In this document: piece by piece, positions 5,541 to 13,505 of the stretch
Layout: every line of letters starts with the position of its first letter
Numbering within the stretch: the stretch's first letter is position 1
From: an uncultured Oscillospiraceae bacterium
GTDB lineage: Bacteria > Bacillota > Clostridia > Oscillospirales > Ruminococcaceae
Length of the DNA: 18,982 nt
Assembly: GCA_934513685.1 (NCBI GenBank)
Contig: CAKSWY010000036.1
Location: forward strand, 1 to 18,982
Direction: 5' to 3'
Notes under the pieces: model-generated
Database searches by the model: none
Told to the model about the DNA's origin: nothing
Seen by the model: only the letters and a program-made list of their open reading frames with translations
Translations under genes and position numbers: made by a program

Positions 5541-7151
5541 TCAGCGGTCCCACTTGTCGCACAGGGCGATGATCTGGTCGGCAAACCGGGCCAGATCCTT
5601 GTTGGCGCCGCCCTCGTTGTCCGCAATAACGGCCGCCAGACGCTGGCAGGCTGCCTGCAGGCGCTGGTAGGCACTGCTGACCTTGCGGGCCTGGCCGCCC
5701 GTGGCCGCGGCGGGCTGCAGGCGCACCTTGTTGCCCTCGTACAGCCAGCGGCCCTCGGTCAGGTCATAAATGGCGCCGTTGTAGGGGGCCTGGGCGTCCA
5801 GCCCGTACAGGCCCTGAAGCCGGGCCGAGAAGGTCTCGGTCACGCTGTCCTCGCCGTGGATCACGAACACCTTTTTGGGCTTCGGCTCAAAGCTGTTTAC
5901 CCAGGTTTCCAGCCCCGCCTGATCGGCGTGGCCGCTGATGCCGCTAAGCACCCGGATGGAGGCCCGCACCTCGATCGGCTCACCGAACAACTTGACTTCT
6001 TTGGCACCTTCCACCAGGGCACGGCCCAGCGTGCCGCCGGACTGATACCCCACGAACAGCACCGTGCACTCGGGCCGCCACAGGTTGTGCTTCAGGTGGT
6101 GGCGGATGCGGCCCGCCTCGCACATGCCGCTGGCCGAGAGGATGACCTTCGGCTCCTTGTCAAAGTTGATGGCGCGGGATTCATCGCTGGTGGTGGTGGT
6201 CACCAGCCCGGGGAAGCGGATGGGGTTGATGCCCTGCCGCACCAGCGTCATGGCCTCTTCGTCAAAGCATTCCTCGCTGCTCTCGTCAAAAATGCTGGTG
6301 GCCTCCACGGCCAGCGGACTGTCCACATAGACCTTGAAGCCGTTGTGGCCCTTCAGGCGGCCCTCGGCCTTGATCTGCCGCAGGAAATACAGCATCTCCT
6401 GGGTGCGGCCCACCGCAAAGGAGGGGATGACCAGGTTGCCGCCCTTATCAAAGGTTTCCTGCAGAATTTCGGTCAGCTCCGCCACATAGTCCGGCTTTTC
6501 GCCGTGCAGCCGGTCGCCGTAGGTGGACTCCATCACCACGAAGTCCGCTTCCTTCAAATAGATCGGGTCCTTCAGCAGGGGCTGGTTCAGGTTGCCGATG
6601 TCGCCGGAAAAGACCAGCTTCGTGGTCTTGCCGTCCTCTTCCACCCACAGCTCAATGCTGGCGGAGCCAAGCAGATGGCCCACATCGGTAAAGCGTGCCT
6701 TTAAACCAGGGCCGATCTCCACCACTTCGCCGTAGTCGCAGCCCTGGAACTGGCCCATGGCGTTGATGGCGTCCTGCACGGTGTATAGCGGCTCATACAG
6801 GGGCGCGCCGCTGCGCTGCGCCTTGCGGTTGCGCCACTCGGCTTCAAACTCCTGAATGTGGCCCGAGTCCCGCAGCATGATGTCGCACAGACGGACGGTG
6901 ATGTTGGTGGCGTAAATCGGGCCGCCGTACCCCTGCTTGACCATCAGCGGAATGCGCCCGGAATGGTCGATGTGGGCATGGGTCAGCAGAATGCCGTCCA
7001 GCTCTCCGGGGGCCATGGGCAGGGGCTGATTCTCATAAATGTCGCGGCCCTGCTCCATGCCGCAATCAATCAGATAATTGCGCCCGTTTGCCGTCAGCAG
7101 CGTGCAGCTGCCGGTCACTTCATGGGCAGCGCCCAAAAAGGTCAGTTTCAC
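5541..7151 (-). CDS. Beta-CASP metallo-beta-lactamase fold RNase-like hydrolase
   Basis: A 536-residue cytoplasmic protein from the GTG start. The metal site is plain: LTHAHIDHSGRIP with HAHIDH at 58-63, then GDIGN, the ESTYGDR motif that opens the beta-CASP domain, GMCEAGRIRHHLK, and the C-terminal RMMBL elements GISGHADQ and VIHGE. This is the CPSF73/RNase J superfamily, whose members act on RNA; it belongs to the bacterial YSH1-type group (COG1236) rather than true RNase J, so its substrate is unknown. A helical tail of about 60 residues (after RWLYEGNKVRL) is an extra to the core fold. The GTG at 7151 lies 8 nt after AAGGAGG; the longer frame to 7262 would run across its own promoter. Divergent from the TPR gene. 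Confidence 0.88.
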   Translation of the reverse strand: MKLTFLGAAHEVTGSCTLLTANGRNYLIDCGMEQGRDIYENQPLPMAPGELDGILLTHAHIDHSGRIPLMVKQGYGGPIYATNITVRLCDIMLRDSGHIQEFEAEWRNRKAQRSGAPLYEPLYTVQDAINAMGQFQGCDYGEVVEIGPGLKARFTDVGHLLGSASIELWVEEDGKTTKLVFSGDIGNLNQPLLKDPIYLKEADFVVMESTYGDRLHGEKPDYVAELTEILQETFDKGGNLVIPSFAVGRTQEMLYFLRQIKAEGRLKGHNGFKVYVDSPLAVEATSIFDESSEECFDEEAMTLVRQGINPIRFPGLVTTTTSDESRAINFDKEPKVILSASGMCEAGRIRHHLKHNLWRPECTVLFVGYQSGGTLGRALVEGAKEVKLFGEPIEVRASIRVLSGISGHADQAGLETWVNSFEPKPKKVFVIHGEDSVTETFSARLQGLYGLDAQAPYNGAIYDLTEGRWLYEGNKVRLQPAAATGGQARKVSSAYQRLQAACQRLAAVIADNEGGANKDLARFADQIIALCDKWDR

Positions 7152-7159
7152 AGAGAAAG

Positions 7160-7166
7160 CCTCCTT
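7160..7166 (-). promoter_or_regulatory. Ribosome binding site selecting the GTG start of the beta-CASP gene
   Basis: AAGGAGG on the minus strand, 8 nt before GTG 7151. The first core residues (VKLTFLGAAHEVTGS) follow directly. Confidence 0.7.
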
Positions 7167-7250
7167 TTCCGCCTTGCCGACTGGTCGGCAGGCCCCGCGC
7201 CCTCTGCCGGGCAGCCGCCCGGGCGTTCGGGGTACGGTTTTGTTTTCTTT

Positions 7251-7279
7251 ATTATACAGCATTCACTATAAAATTTCGA
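7251..7279 (-). promoter_or_regulatory. Promoter of the beta-CASP gene
   Basis: Minus strand TCGAAA (7279-7274), 17 nt, perfect TATAAT (7256-7251). Predicted start near 7244, about 93 nt before the GTG. Confidence 0.6.
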
Positions 7280-7361
7280 TACACTTGTTTTGATTTTTGT
7301 GTAATTTTACATCCAATTTTGCACAATTGCCCACCAAAGCGTCGTCCGGGTGCCGTGGTTC

Positions 7362-7390
7362 TTGCGCCCTGCCCGGTTTTGCGCTATGAT
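7362..7390 (+). promoter_or_regulatory. Promoter of the TPR-MATE operon
   Basis: TTGCGC (7362-7367), 17 nt, TATGAT (7385-7390); predicted start near 7397, about 75 nt before the TPR gene. The palindrome at 7407-7428 falls just downstream of the start. Confidence 0.5.
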
Positions 7391-7406
7391 TATGATAGTA
7401 TTTGTT

Positions 7407-7428
7407 CTATTTATAACGTTATAAATAG
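7407..7428. promoter_or_regulatory. Perfect 22-bp palindrome, likely operator
   Basis: Left half CTATTTATAAC, right half GTTATAAATAG: a perfect 22-bp palindrome with no spacer, AT-rich with a central ACGT. It lies at about +10 to +31 of the predicted TPR-MATE transcript, where a bound dimeric repressor would block polymerase. No regulator gene is adjacent. It has no T-tract and is a poor terminator. Confidence 0.6.
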
Positions 7429-7472
7429 GCCTGGCGGCGGCACCCGCCGCAGCCGGGCCGGAGGGTAGTACC

Positions 7473-8273
7473 ATGATCGTTTTGTATCCGTTTGTTGTTG
7501 TGGTGGGGCTTCTGTGTGAGGCCGCCGTGCTGGCGCTGGGCGTGATGCTGCACACCACCCTGGGGCTGAGCACCGGCATCACTGTGGCCATTCTCGCGGT
7601 GGCCACCCTCATCACCTTTGCCGGCACCATGATCAGTGCCACCGGTATGCACCAGAAGCAGCTGAACATCCTGCTGCGGGACATGGACCCCGAGCGGTTC
7701 ATCGCGGTGTATGAGCCGCTGCTGAAAAAGGCCCGCAAGCGGCCCAACGTGCAGTTGACCATGCTGGCCTACCTGAGCACCGCCTATGCCAATCTGGGCC
7801 AGTACGAAAAGGCACTGGAACTGCTGGACGAGGCCCCCAGCGTAAAGGAGCAGGTGCGGGCCGACGGCCTGCTTTTGGGCAACCGCTGCCTGATCTACAT
7901 CCAGATGAACCAGCTGGACAAGGCGGCCGACTGCCTGACCCGACTGGAGGCCATGGTGAAGGCCGATAAGGACAATGCCCTGGGCGGCGATGTGGTGCAG
8001 AGCGCCCGCTGCCTGCGCATCCGCCTGAACGCCAGCAAGGGCTGGGCCACCGACGTGGCCTGGGTGAAGGCCGTGGCCGCCTCCGGTCAGCCGCCCTTCT
8101 ACGCCGCCAGCAACCAGCTGATGCTGGGGCAGGTGCTGCTGGCTGACCACAACAAGGCCGGGGCCAAAGCCGCTTTGGAGAAGGCTGCCGGTTACAGCAC
8201 CAACCTGTGGGCCTGCCGCCGGGCCGCTGAGCTGCTGGCCGGGCTGGAGGCTTCCGCTTCCAAGGAGGCTTGA
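7473..8273 (+). CDS. Membrane-anchored tetratricopeptide-repeat protein
   Basis: A 266-residue protein. Two N-terminal hydrophobic helices (about 3-25 and 34-56) anchor a soluble helical domain. That domain has TPR-like repeats, the clearest being LAYLSTAYANLGQYEKALELLDEAP (about 92-116) and LLGNRCLIYIQMNQLDKAADCLTRLEA (about 130-156), with a further degenerate unit (MLGQVLLADHNKAGAKAALEKAAGYS) near the C-terminus. TPRs bind partner proteins; the partner is not evident. The ATG is preceded by GGAGGG 7 nt upstream. The gene ends 2 nt before the MATE start, and the MATE ribosome site lies inside its last codons, so the two are translationally coupled. A scaffold or regulator of the exporter is a reasonable inference only. 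Confidence 0.75.
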   Translation: MIVLYPFVVVVGLLCEAAVLALGVMLHTTLGLSTGITVAILAVATLITFAGTMISATGMHQKQLNILLRDMDPERFIAVYEPLLKKARKRPNVQLTMLAYLSTAYANLGQYEKALELLDEAPSVKEQVRADGLLLGNRCLIYIQMNQLDKAADCLTRLEAMVKADKDNALGGDVVQSARCLRIRLNASKGWATDVAWVKAVAASGQPPFYAASNQLMLGQVLLADHNKAGAKAALEKAAGYSTNLWACRRAAELLAGLEASASKEA

Positions 8274-8275
8274 CC

Positions 8276-9637
8276 ATGGCGGCTGCACCGACAAAAGAAG
8301 AGCGCATGGGTTCGGCCCCCATCGGCCAGCTTATGTTTCAGCTGGCGCTGCCCGCCGTGGCCGCCCAGTTCATCAACATGCTTTATAATGTAGTGGACCG
8401 CATTTACATCGGCCACATTCCCGGCATCGGGGCCACAGCCCTCACCGGCGTGGGGGTGTGCTCCCCCATTCTGATGCTGGTTTCCGCCTTCGCCGCCTTT
8501 GCCGGGCAGGGCGGCGCGCCGCTGGCCTCCATCAAGCTGGGCCAGGGTGACCGGGACGGCGCCGAGCAGATTCTGGGCAACAGCGTCACCATGCTGGCGG
8601 CGCTCAGCGTGCTACTCACCGTGCTGTTTCAGGCGGGCAAGCGCCCGTTTCTGTACGCCTTCGGCGCCTCGGATGCTTCCATCGGCTATGCGCTGGATTA
8701 CATCGGCATCTATTTGTGGGGCACCGTGTTCGTGCAGTTTGCCCTGGGCCTGAATACCTTCATCTCGGCTCAGGGGCAGTCCACCGTGGCCATGCTGAGC
8801 GTGCTCATCGGCGCGGTGCTGAACCTGGTGCTGGACCCTATCCTCATCTTCGGACTGGGGCTTGGGGTGAAGGGCGCGGCCCTCGCCACCATTTTCAGCC
8901 AGGCAGTCAGCGCCGCGTGGGTGCTGCGCTTTCTCACCGGGCCGAAGTCCGGCCTGCACATCCGTCGGGCCAACCTGCGCCCCAATGGCAAGGTGATGGC
9001 CCGCATTGCCGGGCTTGGCATTGCGCCCTTTATCATGCAGAGCACCGAAAGTCTCGTGTCCATCACGCTGAACAGCGGCCTGCAGCACTTCGGCGGCGAC
9101 TTGTATGTGGGCACCATCACCATTCTGCAAAGCGTGATGCAGATGTTCATGCTGCCCATGCAGGGCATCAGCCAGGGCAGCCAGCCCATCATCAGCTACA
9201 ATTTCGGCGCAAAAAACTACCGCCGGGTGCGCCAGACGGCCCGCCTGCTGCTGAAGGTGTGCTGCACCTTCACGGTGCTGGCCTGCCTCGTGGGCTGCTT
9301 CGGCTCCCGCTGGCTGGCGCGGCTGTTCACGCCGGACGCGGAACTGGTCGGCCTGACCGCTCTGGTTGCCCGAATCTACTTCGCGGGCATCTGGGCCTTC
9401 GGAATGCAGATGGCCTGCCAGTGCTGCTTTATGGGCATGGGGCAGGCGAAAATCAGCCTGTTTCTGGCTCTGCTGCGCAAGGTGATCCTGCTGGTTCCGC
9501 TGGCGATTCTGCTGCCGCGGCTCACCGGCAGCGTGTTCGGCATCTACGCTGCCGAGCCCATCGCCGACATTCTGGCCAGCTGCACCGCCATCACGCTGTT
9601 TCTGCGCAAGCGCGATCAGCTGCTGCCGGCGGACTGA
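8276..9637 (+). CDS. MATE family efflux transporter
   Basis: A 453-residue multidrug and toxic compound extrusion (MOP superfamily) permease of full normal length. The typical start is visible: GQLMFQLALPAVAAQFINMLYNVVDRIYIGHIPGIGATALTGVGV, and the second half repeats the fold with QSVMQMFMLPMQGISQGSQPIISYNFGAKN, the conserved MATE segment that ends in the (N)YGAK-like motif. About 12 membrane segments. Such proteins export cationic drugs, bile-related or metabolic compounds by Na+ or H+ antiport; the substrate is not readable. The ATG at 8276 is 7 nt after AAGGAGG; an in-frame TTG 6 nt earlier is only 1 nt from that site and is unlikely to be used. Ends in a strong hairpin at 9681. Confidence 0.92.
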   Translation: MAAAPTKEERMGSAPIGQLMFQLALPAVAAQFINMLYNVVDRIYIGHIPGIGATALTGVGVCSPILMLVSAFAAFAGQGGAPLASIKLGQGDRDGAEQILGNSVTMLAALSVLLTVLFQAGKRPFLYAFGASDASIGYALDYIGIYLWGTVFVQFALGLNTFISAQGQSTVAMLSVLIGAVLNLVLDPILIFGLGLGVKGAALATIFSQAVSAAWVLRFLTGPKSGLHIRRANLRPNGKVMARIAGLGIAPFIMQSTESLVSITLNSGLQHFGGDLYVGTITILQSVMQMFMLPMQGISQGSQPIISYNFGAKNYRRVRQTARLLLKVCCTFTVLACLVGCFGSRWLARLFTPDAELVGLTALVARIYFAGIWAFGMQMACQCCFMGMGQAKISLFLALLRKVILLVPLAILLPRLTGSVFGIYAAEPIADILASCTAITLFLRKRDQLLPAD

Positions 9638-9680
9638 TCAACCCCCAATCGGTACGTTTAATCATACGTTCCGGGTTTAC

Positions 9681-9727
9681 GCGCAATGCCCCGTGTACCG
9701 CCAAAGGCACACGGGGCATTGCGCGTC
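9681..9727 (+). terminator. Terminator of the TPR-MATE operon, 16-bp perfect stem
   Basis: GCGCAATGCCCCGTGT (9681-9696) and its exact reverse complement (9709-9724) close a 12-nt loop. Only a short T-run follows (GTCTTT), so termination may be partial or serve both strands. Confidence 0.65.
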
Positions 9728-9903
9728 TTTATCGTTGCTTTTGTATATAATAGTATCATAGAATATAAAAACCAAAAGAACAAGTCGGCCCCTCCCGCCT
9801 ACCCCAATTGGCCCCGGCAGAGCCCCGCTTGTGGCGGGATACCGAAACGACACGCAAAAACTGGGCGAAAAATGTGGAAGAGGCGGAATTTTCTCGGCGA
9901 GAA
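9728..9903 (+). other. Gene-free stretch with a possible promoter and small hairpins
   Basis: No credible ORF. A perfect TATAAT (9746-9751) lacks a matching -35. About 75 nt on is the hairpin CCCGC-TTGTG-GCGGG (9824-9838), and TTCTC-GGC-GAGAA (9891-9903) is followed by TTGATTTTTC, a weak terminator shape. An unannotated RNA of about 150 nt is possible but poorly supported. Confidence 0.3.
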
Positions 9904-9932
9904 TTGATTTTTCTTGATTGATAGGTTAGAAT
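9904..9932 (+). promoter_or_regulatory. Promoter of the glycosyltransferase-acyltransferase unit
   Basis: TTGATT (9904-9909), 17 nt, TAGAAT (9927-9932). Predicted start near 9939, giving a leader of about 180 nt to the GTG at 10122. The leader holds a hairpin at 9955-9981: ACCGGC and GCCGGT outside, CACC and GGTG inside, one G-G mismatch, loop AACTG, followed by only TTT. Confidence 0.55.
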
Positions 9933-10108
9933 AAACTCGTTCTACTGTATCCGGACCGGCGCACCAACTGGGTGGGCCGGTTTAACGTGCGTATGGCGTG
10001 GGCGGCAGCTGCGTGCGGCGCAGGATTGCCCGGTTCCGCCGAGACGCATTTTTAAGGCCCCTGGACTTTCCCGAAGGCGGCCGTTCCTGAACAAAGTGAC
10101 AGTGCAAT

Positions 10109-10113
10109 GGAGG
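10109..10113 (+). promoter_or_regulatory. Ribosome binding site selecting a GTG start for the glycosyltransferase
   Basis: GGAGG, 8 nt before the GTG at 10122. The upstream in-frame ATG (10107) overlaps this site and has none of its own. Confidence 0.65.
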
Positions 10114-10121
10114 ATCAAAAA

Positions 10122-12071
10122 GTGTCGGATATCCAGATTTTTGTGTGCAATACGCCGGGCAAAGACAGCCAGCAGGTTGCGCAGAGCATTTACCATCCGA
10201 TTTACGGCGGTGCGGCGCTGACGCAGCAGGCAATGAACCCGGAGTTTGCCCGGGACGATGCCGGCGAGAATATTTCGGACAAAAACCGCTCCTACTGTGA
10301 GATGACCGTGCAGTACTGGGCCTGGAAAAACGTGCAGGCGGATTACTACGGCTTCTGCCACTACCGCCGCTATTTTGGCTTTTCCGCCCCGAAGGCGCAG
10401 GAGGATGTTTACGGCAATGTGATCGCCGAGTACATCAGCGAGAAGAACATCGCCCAGTACGGCCTGGATGAGGCCGCCGCCCGCAAGGTGATCGAAGGGG
10501 CGGACATTGTGGTGACCGACCGGGTGGACGTGACCGAAATGCCGGAGGCCTACACCAGCATCCGGGACCACTACCGGAAGGGCTGCAGCCTGCACGAGAA
10601 GGATCTGGACCTGCTGCTTCAGATCATGGACGAGCAGTGCCCCGAATACAGCGAGACCGCGCGCCGGTATCTGGACGGCCCCAGCGGCTATTACTGCAAC
10701 ATGTTTGTGATGCGCAAGGAGCTGTTCCAGGAGTACGCCCAGTGGCTGTTTGACCTGCTGCAGGAGTTTGACAACCGGTCGGACATGAGCCACTACTCGG
10801 TGGAAGGCTACCGCACCCCCGGCCATCTGGCCGAGCGCCTGACTGGCATTTTCATTGACTACAAGCGCAAGACCTGCCCGGAGCTGGTCGTCCGGGAGGT
10901 GCCCTGCGTGCTGTTCCGCAAGCCGGAGCGCAGCGCCCCGCTGACCAAGCCCGACAAGGCCGGGCTGGTGCCTGTGGTGTTTGCGGCCAACAACGGCTTT
11001 GTCGGCCCGCTGAGCGTGGCGATCAAGTCGCTGCTGCTGCACTCCAATCCGGAGCGCTTCTATGACATCGTGGTGCTGGAGTCGGACATCACCGCCCAGA
11101 ACAAGGCCATGCTGTCGGGTATGGTGGCCCAGTACTCCAACGCCCAGCTGCGCTATTTTAATGCAGTGAGCAAGCTGGAGGGCTACACCCTGACGGCCCA
11201 TGCCCACATCAGCGTGGAAACCTTCTACCGCTTCCTGATCCAGAGCGTGATGCCGGATTACGACAAGGTGCTGTATTTGGACGGCGACATTGTGATTCAG
11301 GGCGACGTGGCCGAGCTGTACGACACCGACGTGAGCGGCAAAATGCTGGGTGCTGTTCTGGATGTGGATTTTGCCAGCCAGATCAACGGCTTCGCCCCCG
11401 GCATGATGGAGTATGCCATTAAGACGCTAAAACTGGAGGACCCCTATCGTTACTTCCAGGCGGGTGTTCTGCTGCTGAACCTGGCGGAAATGCGCAAGGC
11501 GCACACCCAGGAAGAGTGGTTGAAGCTGGCCAGTGTGGACTACAAGTACAGCGACCAGGACGTGCTGAACGTCTGCTGCCAGAACCAGGTGGTGTATCTG
11601 CCGCAGGAGTGGAACCTGCTGTTTGACAACGACTTCACCCGCGTGTCGGAAGTGTTCCGCTTTGCCCCCCGGGAACATCGCCTGCAGTATGACGCCGCGG
11701 CCAAGAACCCCAAGATCATCCACTACGCCGGTTTCTCCAAGCCCTGGAACCGCGTGCCGGCCGACCGGTACAGCGAATTCTGGAGCGTTGCCCGCCAGAC
11801 GCCCTTCTATGAGGCGCTGCTGTATGAGATGGTCGCGCGTCTGGGCCGGGATATGGCCTTTGACACCAACCGCAGCCACCTGCATGATTATCACCTGTTC
11901 AGCCTGCGCAACGGCAAGAACAAGGCCAAGTCCGTTGTGAAGAAGATCGGGCGGAAGATCGTTGGTCTGTTCGCCCCCAAGGGGACTGCCCGCCGTGAGC
12001 GGCTGAAAAAGCTGCTGGGCATCGTCAAGGACGATTACCCCCTGTACCAGTGGGAGGAGCAGTATCGCTGA
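10122..12071 (+). CDS. Two-domain glycosyltransferase, DUF4422 + GT8
   Basis: A 649-residue protein from the GTG start. The first domain (about 3-265) is DUF4422: DIQIFVCNTPGK at the start, then YCEMTVQYWAWKNVQADYYGFCHYRRYF (about 60-85), the hallmark of this predicted glycosyltransferase family. The second (about 282-560) is a GT8 domain: VPVVFAANNGFVGPLSVAIKSLL, then YDKVLYLDGDIVIQGD with the metal and nucleotide-sugar binding DGD at 387-389, and later HYAGFSKPWN, the C-terminal GT8 His motif. GT8 enzymes are retaining transferases using UDP-Glc or UDP-Gal. Two catalytic domains in one chain suggest two successive sugar additions to a capsule, teichoic acid or similar glycan. No signal or membrane segment. 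The acyltransferase gene starts one base after the stop. Confidence 0.88.
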   Translation: MSDIQIFVCNTPGKDSQQVAQSIYHPIYGGAALTQQAMNPEFARDDAGENISDKNRSYCEMTVQYWAWKNVQADYYGFCHYRRYFGFSAPKAQEDVYGNVIAEYISEKNIAQYGLDEAAARKVIEGADIVVTDRVDVTEMPEAYTSIRDHYRKGCSLHEKDLDLLLQIMDEQCPEYSETARRYLDGPSGYYCNMFVMRKELFQEYAQWLFDLLQEFDNRSDMSHYSVEGYRTPGHLAERLTGIFIDYKRKTCPELVVREVPCVLFRKPERSAPLTKPDKAGLVPVVFAANNGFVGPLSVAIKSLLLHSNPERFYDIVVLESDITAQNKAMLSGMVAQYSNAQLRYFNAVSKLEGYTLTAHAHISVETFYRFLIQSVMPDYDKVLYLDGDIVIQGDVAELYDTDVSGKMLGAVLDVDFASQINGFAPGMMEYAIKTLKLEDPYRYFQAGVLLLNLAEMRKAHTQEEWLKLASVDYKYSDQDVLNVCCQNQVVYLPQEWNLLFDNDFTRVSEVFRFAPREHRLQYDAAAKNPKIIHYAGFSKPWNRVPADRYSEFWSVARQTPFYEALLYEMVARLGRDMAFDTNRSHLHDYHLFSLRNGKNKAKSVVKKIGRKIVGLFAPKGTARRERLKKLLGIVKDDYPLYQWEEQYR

Positions 12072-12072
12072 T

Positions 12073-13128
12073 ATGAAAAAAGAAAGCTCCTATCAGCCGG
12101 CACTGGACGTGATGAACGTTGTGGCATGCATTGCGGTGATCGCCATGCATGTGAACGGGGCGGTGTGGAGTTTTTCCCACGCTCGCTACTGGCTCACCAG
12201 CCTCATCATCGAGTGTGTCTGCTTTTGGGCGGTTCCGGTGTTTTTCATGATCAGCGGGGCGACCCTGCTGGACTATCGAACCCGCTACACCACCCGGGAA
12301 TATTTTCAGAAGCGGTTTGGCCGCACGGGTGTGCCGTTCCTGTTCTGGAGCGTGGTCTCCATCTTCTGGGCGGTGTTCGTCACGCACGGGCTGGAACCGG
12401 ATGTACTGAAAAGCGTGCCGCTGTTTCTGGACGCCGTGCTAAACACCCGGGGCCTGAGCATCTACTGGTTCTTCCCGCCGCTGTTTGCGCTGTATCTGGC
12501 CATTCCGTTCCTGTCGCTGATTCCGCAGGAAAACCGTGAGGCCGCCTGCCGATACGGCATTGCTGCCTCGTTTGTTACCACCGCCTGCCTGCCGCTGCTG
12601 TGCAGCCTGGCCGGCATCGCGTACAACGGGTCGCTGAACATGCCCGTGAACGGCGGCGGCATGGTGATCTTTCTCCTGATTGGTTACTACGTCACCCATT
12701 ACCCGCTCTCGAAACAGATCCGCTGCCGGGTCATCTACCCGCTGGGTGTGTTCGGTCTGCTGCTCCGCTATTTTGGAACGTTAATTCGTTCTTATTTATC
12801 GGGGGGGGTGGACGGAATGTTCAGTGGGTGCGACCGCTTCCCCTGCGTTGTGCTGGCCGTGGCCGTGTTTGTATGGTTCTGGTACCATGACTGGTCGTTC
12901 TTCACCGAGAACCAAAAGGCACAGAAGCTGCTGCGCACCGTTTCGGGTGCCAGCTTCGGCGTGTACCTGACGCATTTTTACATCATGCGCTTCCTGCTGG
13001 ATACCTTCGGATTTAATATGCGCAGCTGGGAATGGCGCATTCTGGGGACGGCGGCGGTGTATCTGCTGGCCATCACGACGACCCTGTTGCTGAAGAAAAT
13101 TCCGGGCCTTCGCCGCCTGGTGCCGTAA
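12073..13128 (+). CDS. Acyltransferase family 3 (OafA/WecH-like) membrane protein
   Basis: A 351-residue integral membrane protein with about 10 hydrophobic segments. The N-terminus carries the family pattern ALDVMNVVACIAVIAMHVNG with the conserved catalytic-type His, then FWAVPVFFMISGATLL and the basic RYTTREYFQKRFGRTGVPFLFWS loop (the R-K-R...P...W pattern of acyltransferase 3). The C-terminus has SGASFGVYLTHFYIMRFLL, also typical. Members transfer acetyl or other acyl groups to sugars of surface glycans. It starts 1 nt after the glycosyltransferase stop; AGGAG about 15 nt upstream is a distant ribosome site, so translation probably depends on coupling. The pairing fits a small glycan synthesis and decoration unit. 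Confidence 0.85.
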   Translation: MKKESSYQPALDVMNVVACIAVIAMHVNGAVWSFSHARYWLTSLIIECVCFWAVPVFFMISGATLLDYRTRYTTREYFQKRFGRTGVPFLFWSVVSIFWAVFVTHGLEPDVLKSVPLFLDAVLNTRGLSIYWFFPPLFALYLAIPFLSLIPQENREAACRYGIAASFVTTACLPLLCSLAGIAYNGSLNMPVNGGGMVIFLLIGYYVTHYPLSKQIRCRVIYPLGVFGLLLRYFGTLIRSYLSGGVDGMFSGCDRFPCVVLAVAVFVWFWYHDWSFFTENQKAQKLLRTVSGASFGVYLTHFYIMRFLLDTFGFNMRSWEWRILGTAAVYLLAITTTLLLKKIPGLRRLVP

Positions 13129-13145
13129 CGCAAATTGACAAACGA

Positions 13146-13180
13146 AAAGCTGCCCTGAATGCATGGGCGGCTTTTGTTTT
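13146..13180 (+). terminator. Terminator of the glycan unit
   Basis: AAAGCTGCCC (13146-13155), 9-nt loop, GGGCGGCTTT (13165-13174), one T-G pair, then TGTTTT. Confidence 0.8.
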
Positions 13181-13334
13181 ATAAATTGCTGTCAAAAAAA
13201 AGCAGCTGCGTTCCCGGTTGAAAATCTCCATGCGGAGGCCGAAGAGAGCCTCTGGCTCAAAAAACTGCCCCGCCTCACCCATGCATAACCTGCTCTTCTC
13301 TGCCCATACTAACGGGCAAAGGAGGGTGATGAAC

Positions 13335-13487
13335 ATGGAGAACACCGGCGTAAGCTGCGACGTGTGCGCCTGCCGCCACAACATGGCGGGCTGCAAGTGT
13401 GACCTGCCTGAGATCAAGGTCACTGAACACTGCACCTGCTCCACGCAGGAGATTCCCCATTTCTGCAAGAGTTACGAGGAGAAGTAA
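13335..13487 (+). CDS. DUF1540 Cys-rich small protein
   Basis: A 50-residue protein with eight cysteines arranged CDVCACRHN, CKC, CTCST and HFCKS. This is the DUF1540 pattern (CxVxxCxxN...C...C), widespread in Clostridia and presumed to bind metal; its function is unknown. The ribosome site AAAGGAGGGTGAT matches nearly the full 16S tail complement and ends 3 nt before the ATG at 13335 (GGAGG to start 9 nt). An ATG two codons earlier (13329) overlaps the site and is less likely. No clear promoter in the 150 nt upstream. A very stable terminator follows 18 nt after the stop, so it is a one-gene unit. Confidence 0.8.
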   Translation: MENTGVSCDVCACRHNMAGCKCDLPEIKVTEHCTCSTQEIPHFCKSYEEK

Positions 13488-13505
13488 CCCGGGCAAAATG
13501 GGCAA

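Noticed and set aside
9790..9850. tRNA-like stretch (AATTGG, GGCAGAGC and a CTTGTGG loop reminiscent of tRNA-His)
   Set aside because: No acceptor stem, no T-loop GTTCRA and the anticodon-like loop has 5 nt instead of 7.
9686..9907. A 73-codon plus-strand frame after the MATE gene
   Set aside because: It starts inside the 16-bp terminator hairpin and has no ribosome site.
9942..11207. A 421-codon minus-strand frame opposite the DUF4422 gene
   Set aside because: Antisense of a clear two-domain glycosyltransferase, composition biased, and no start signal.
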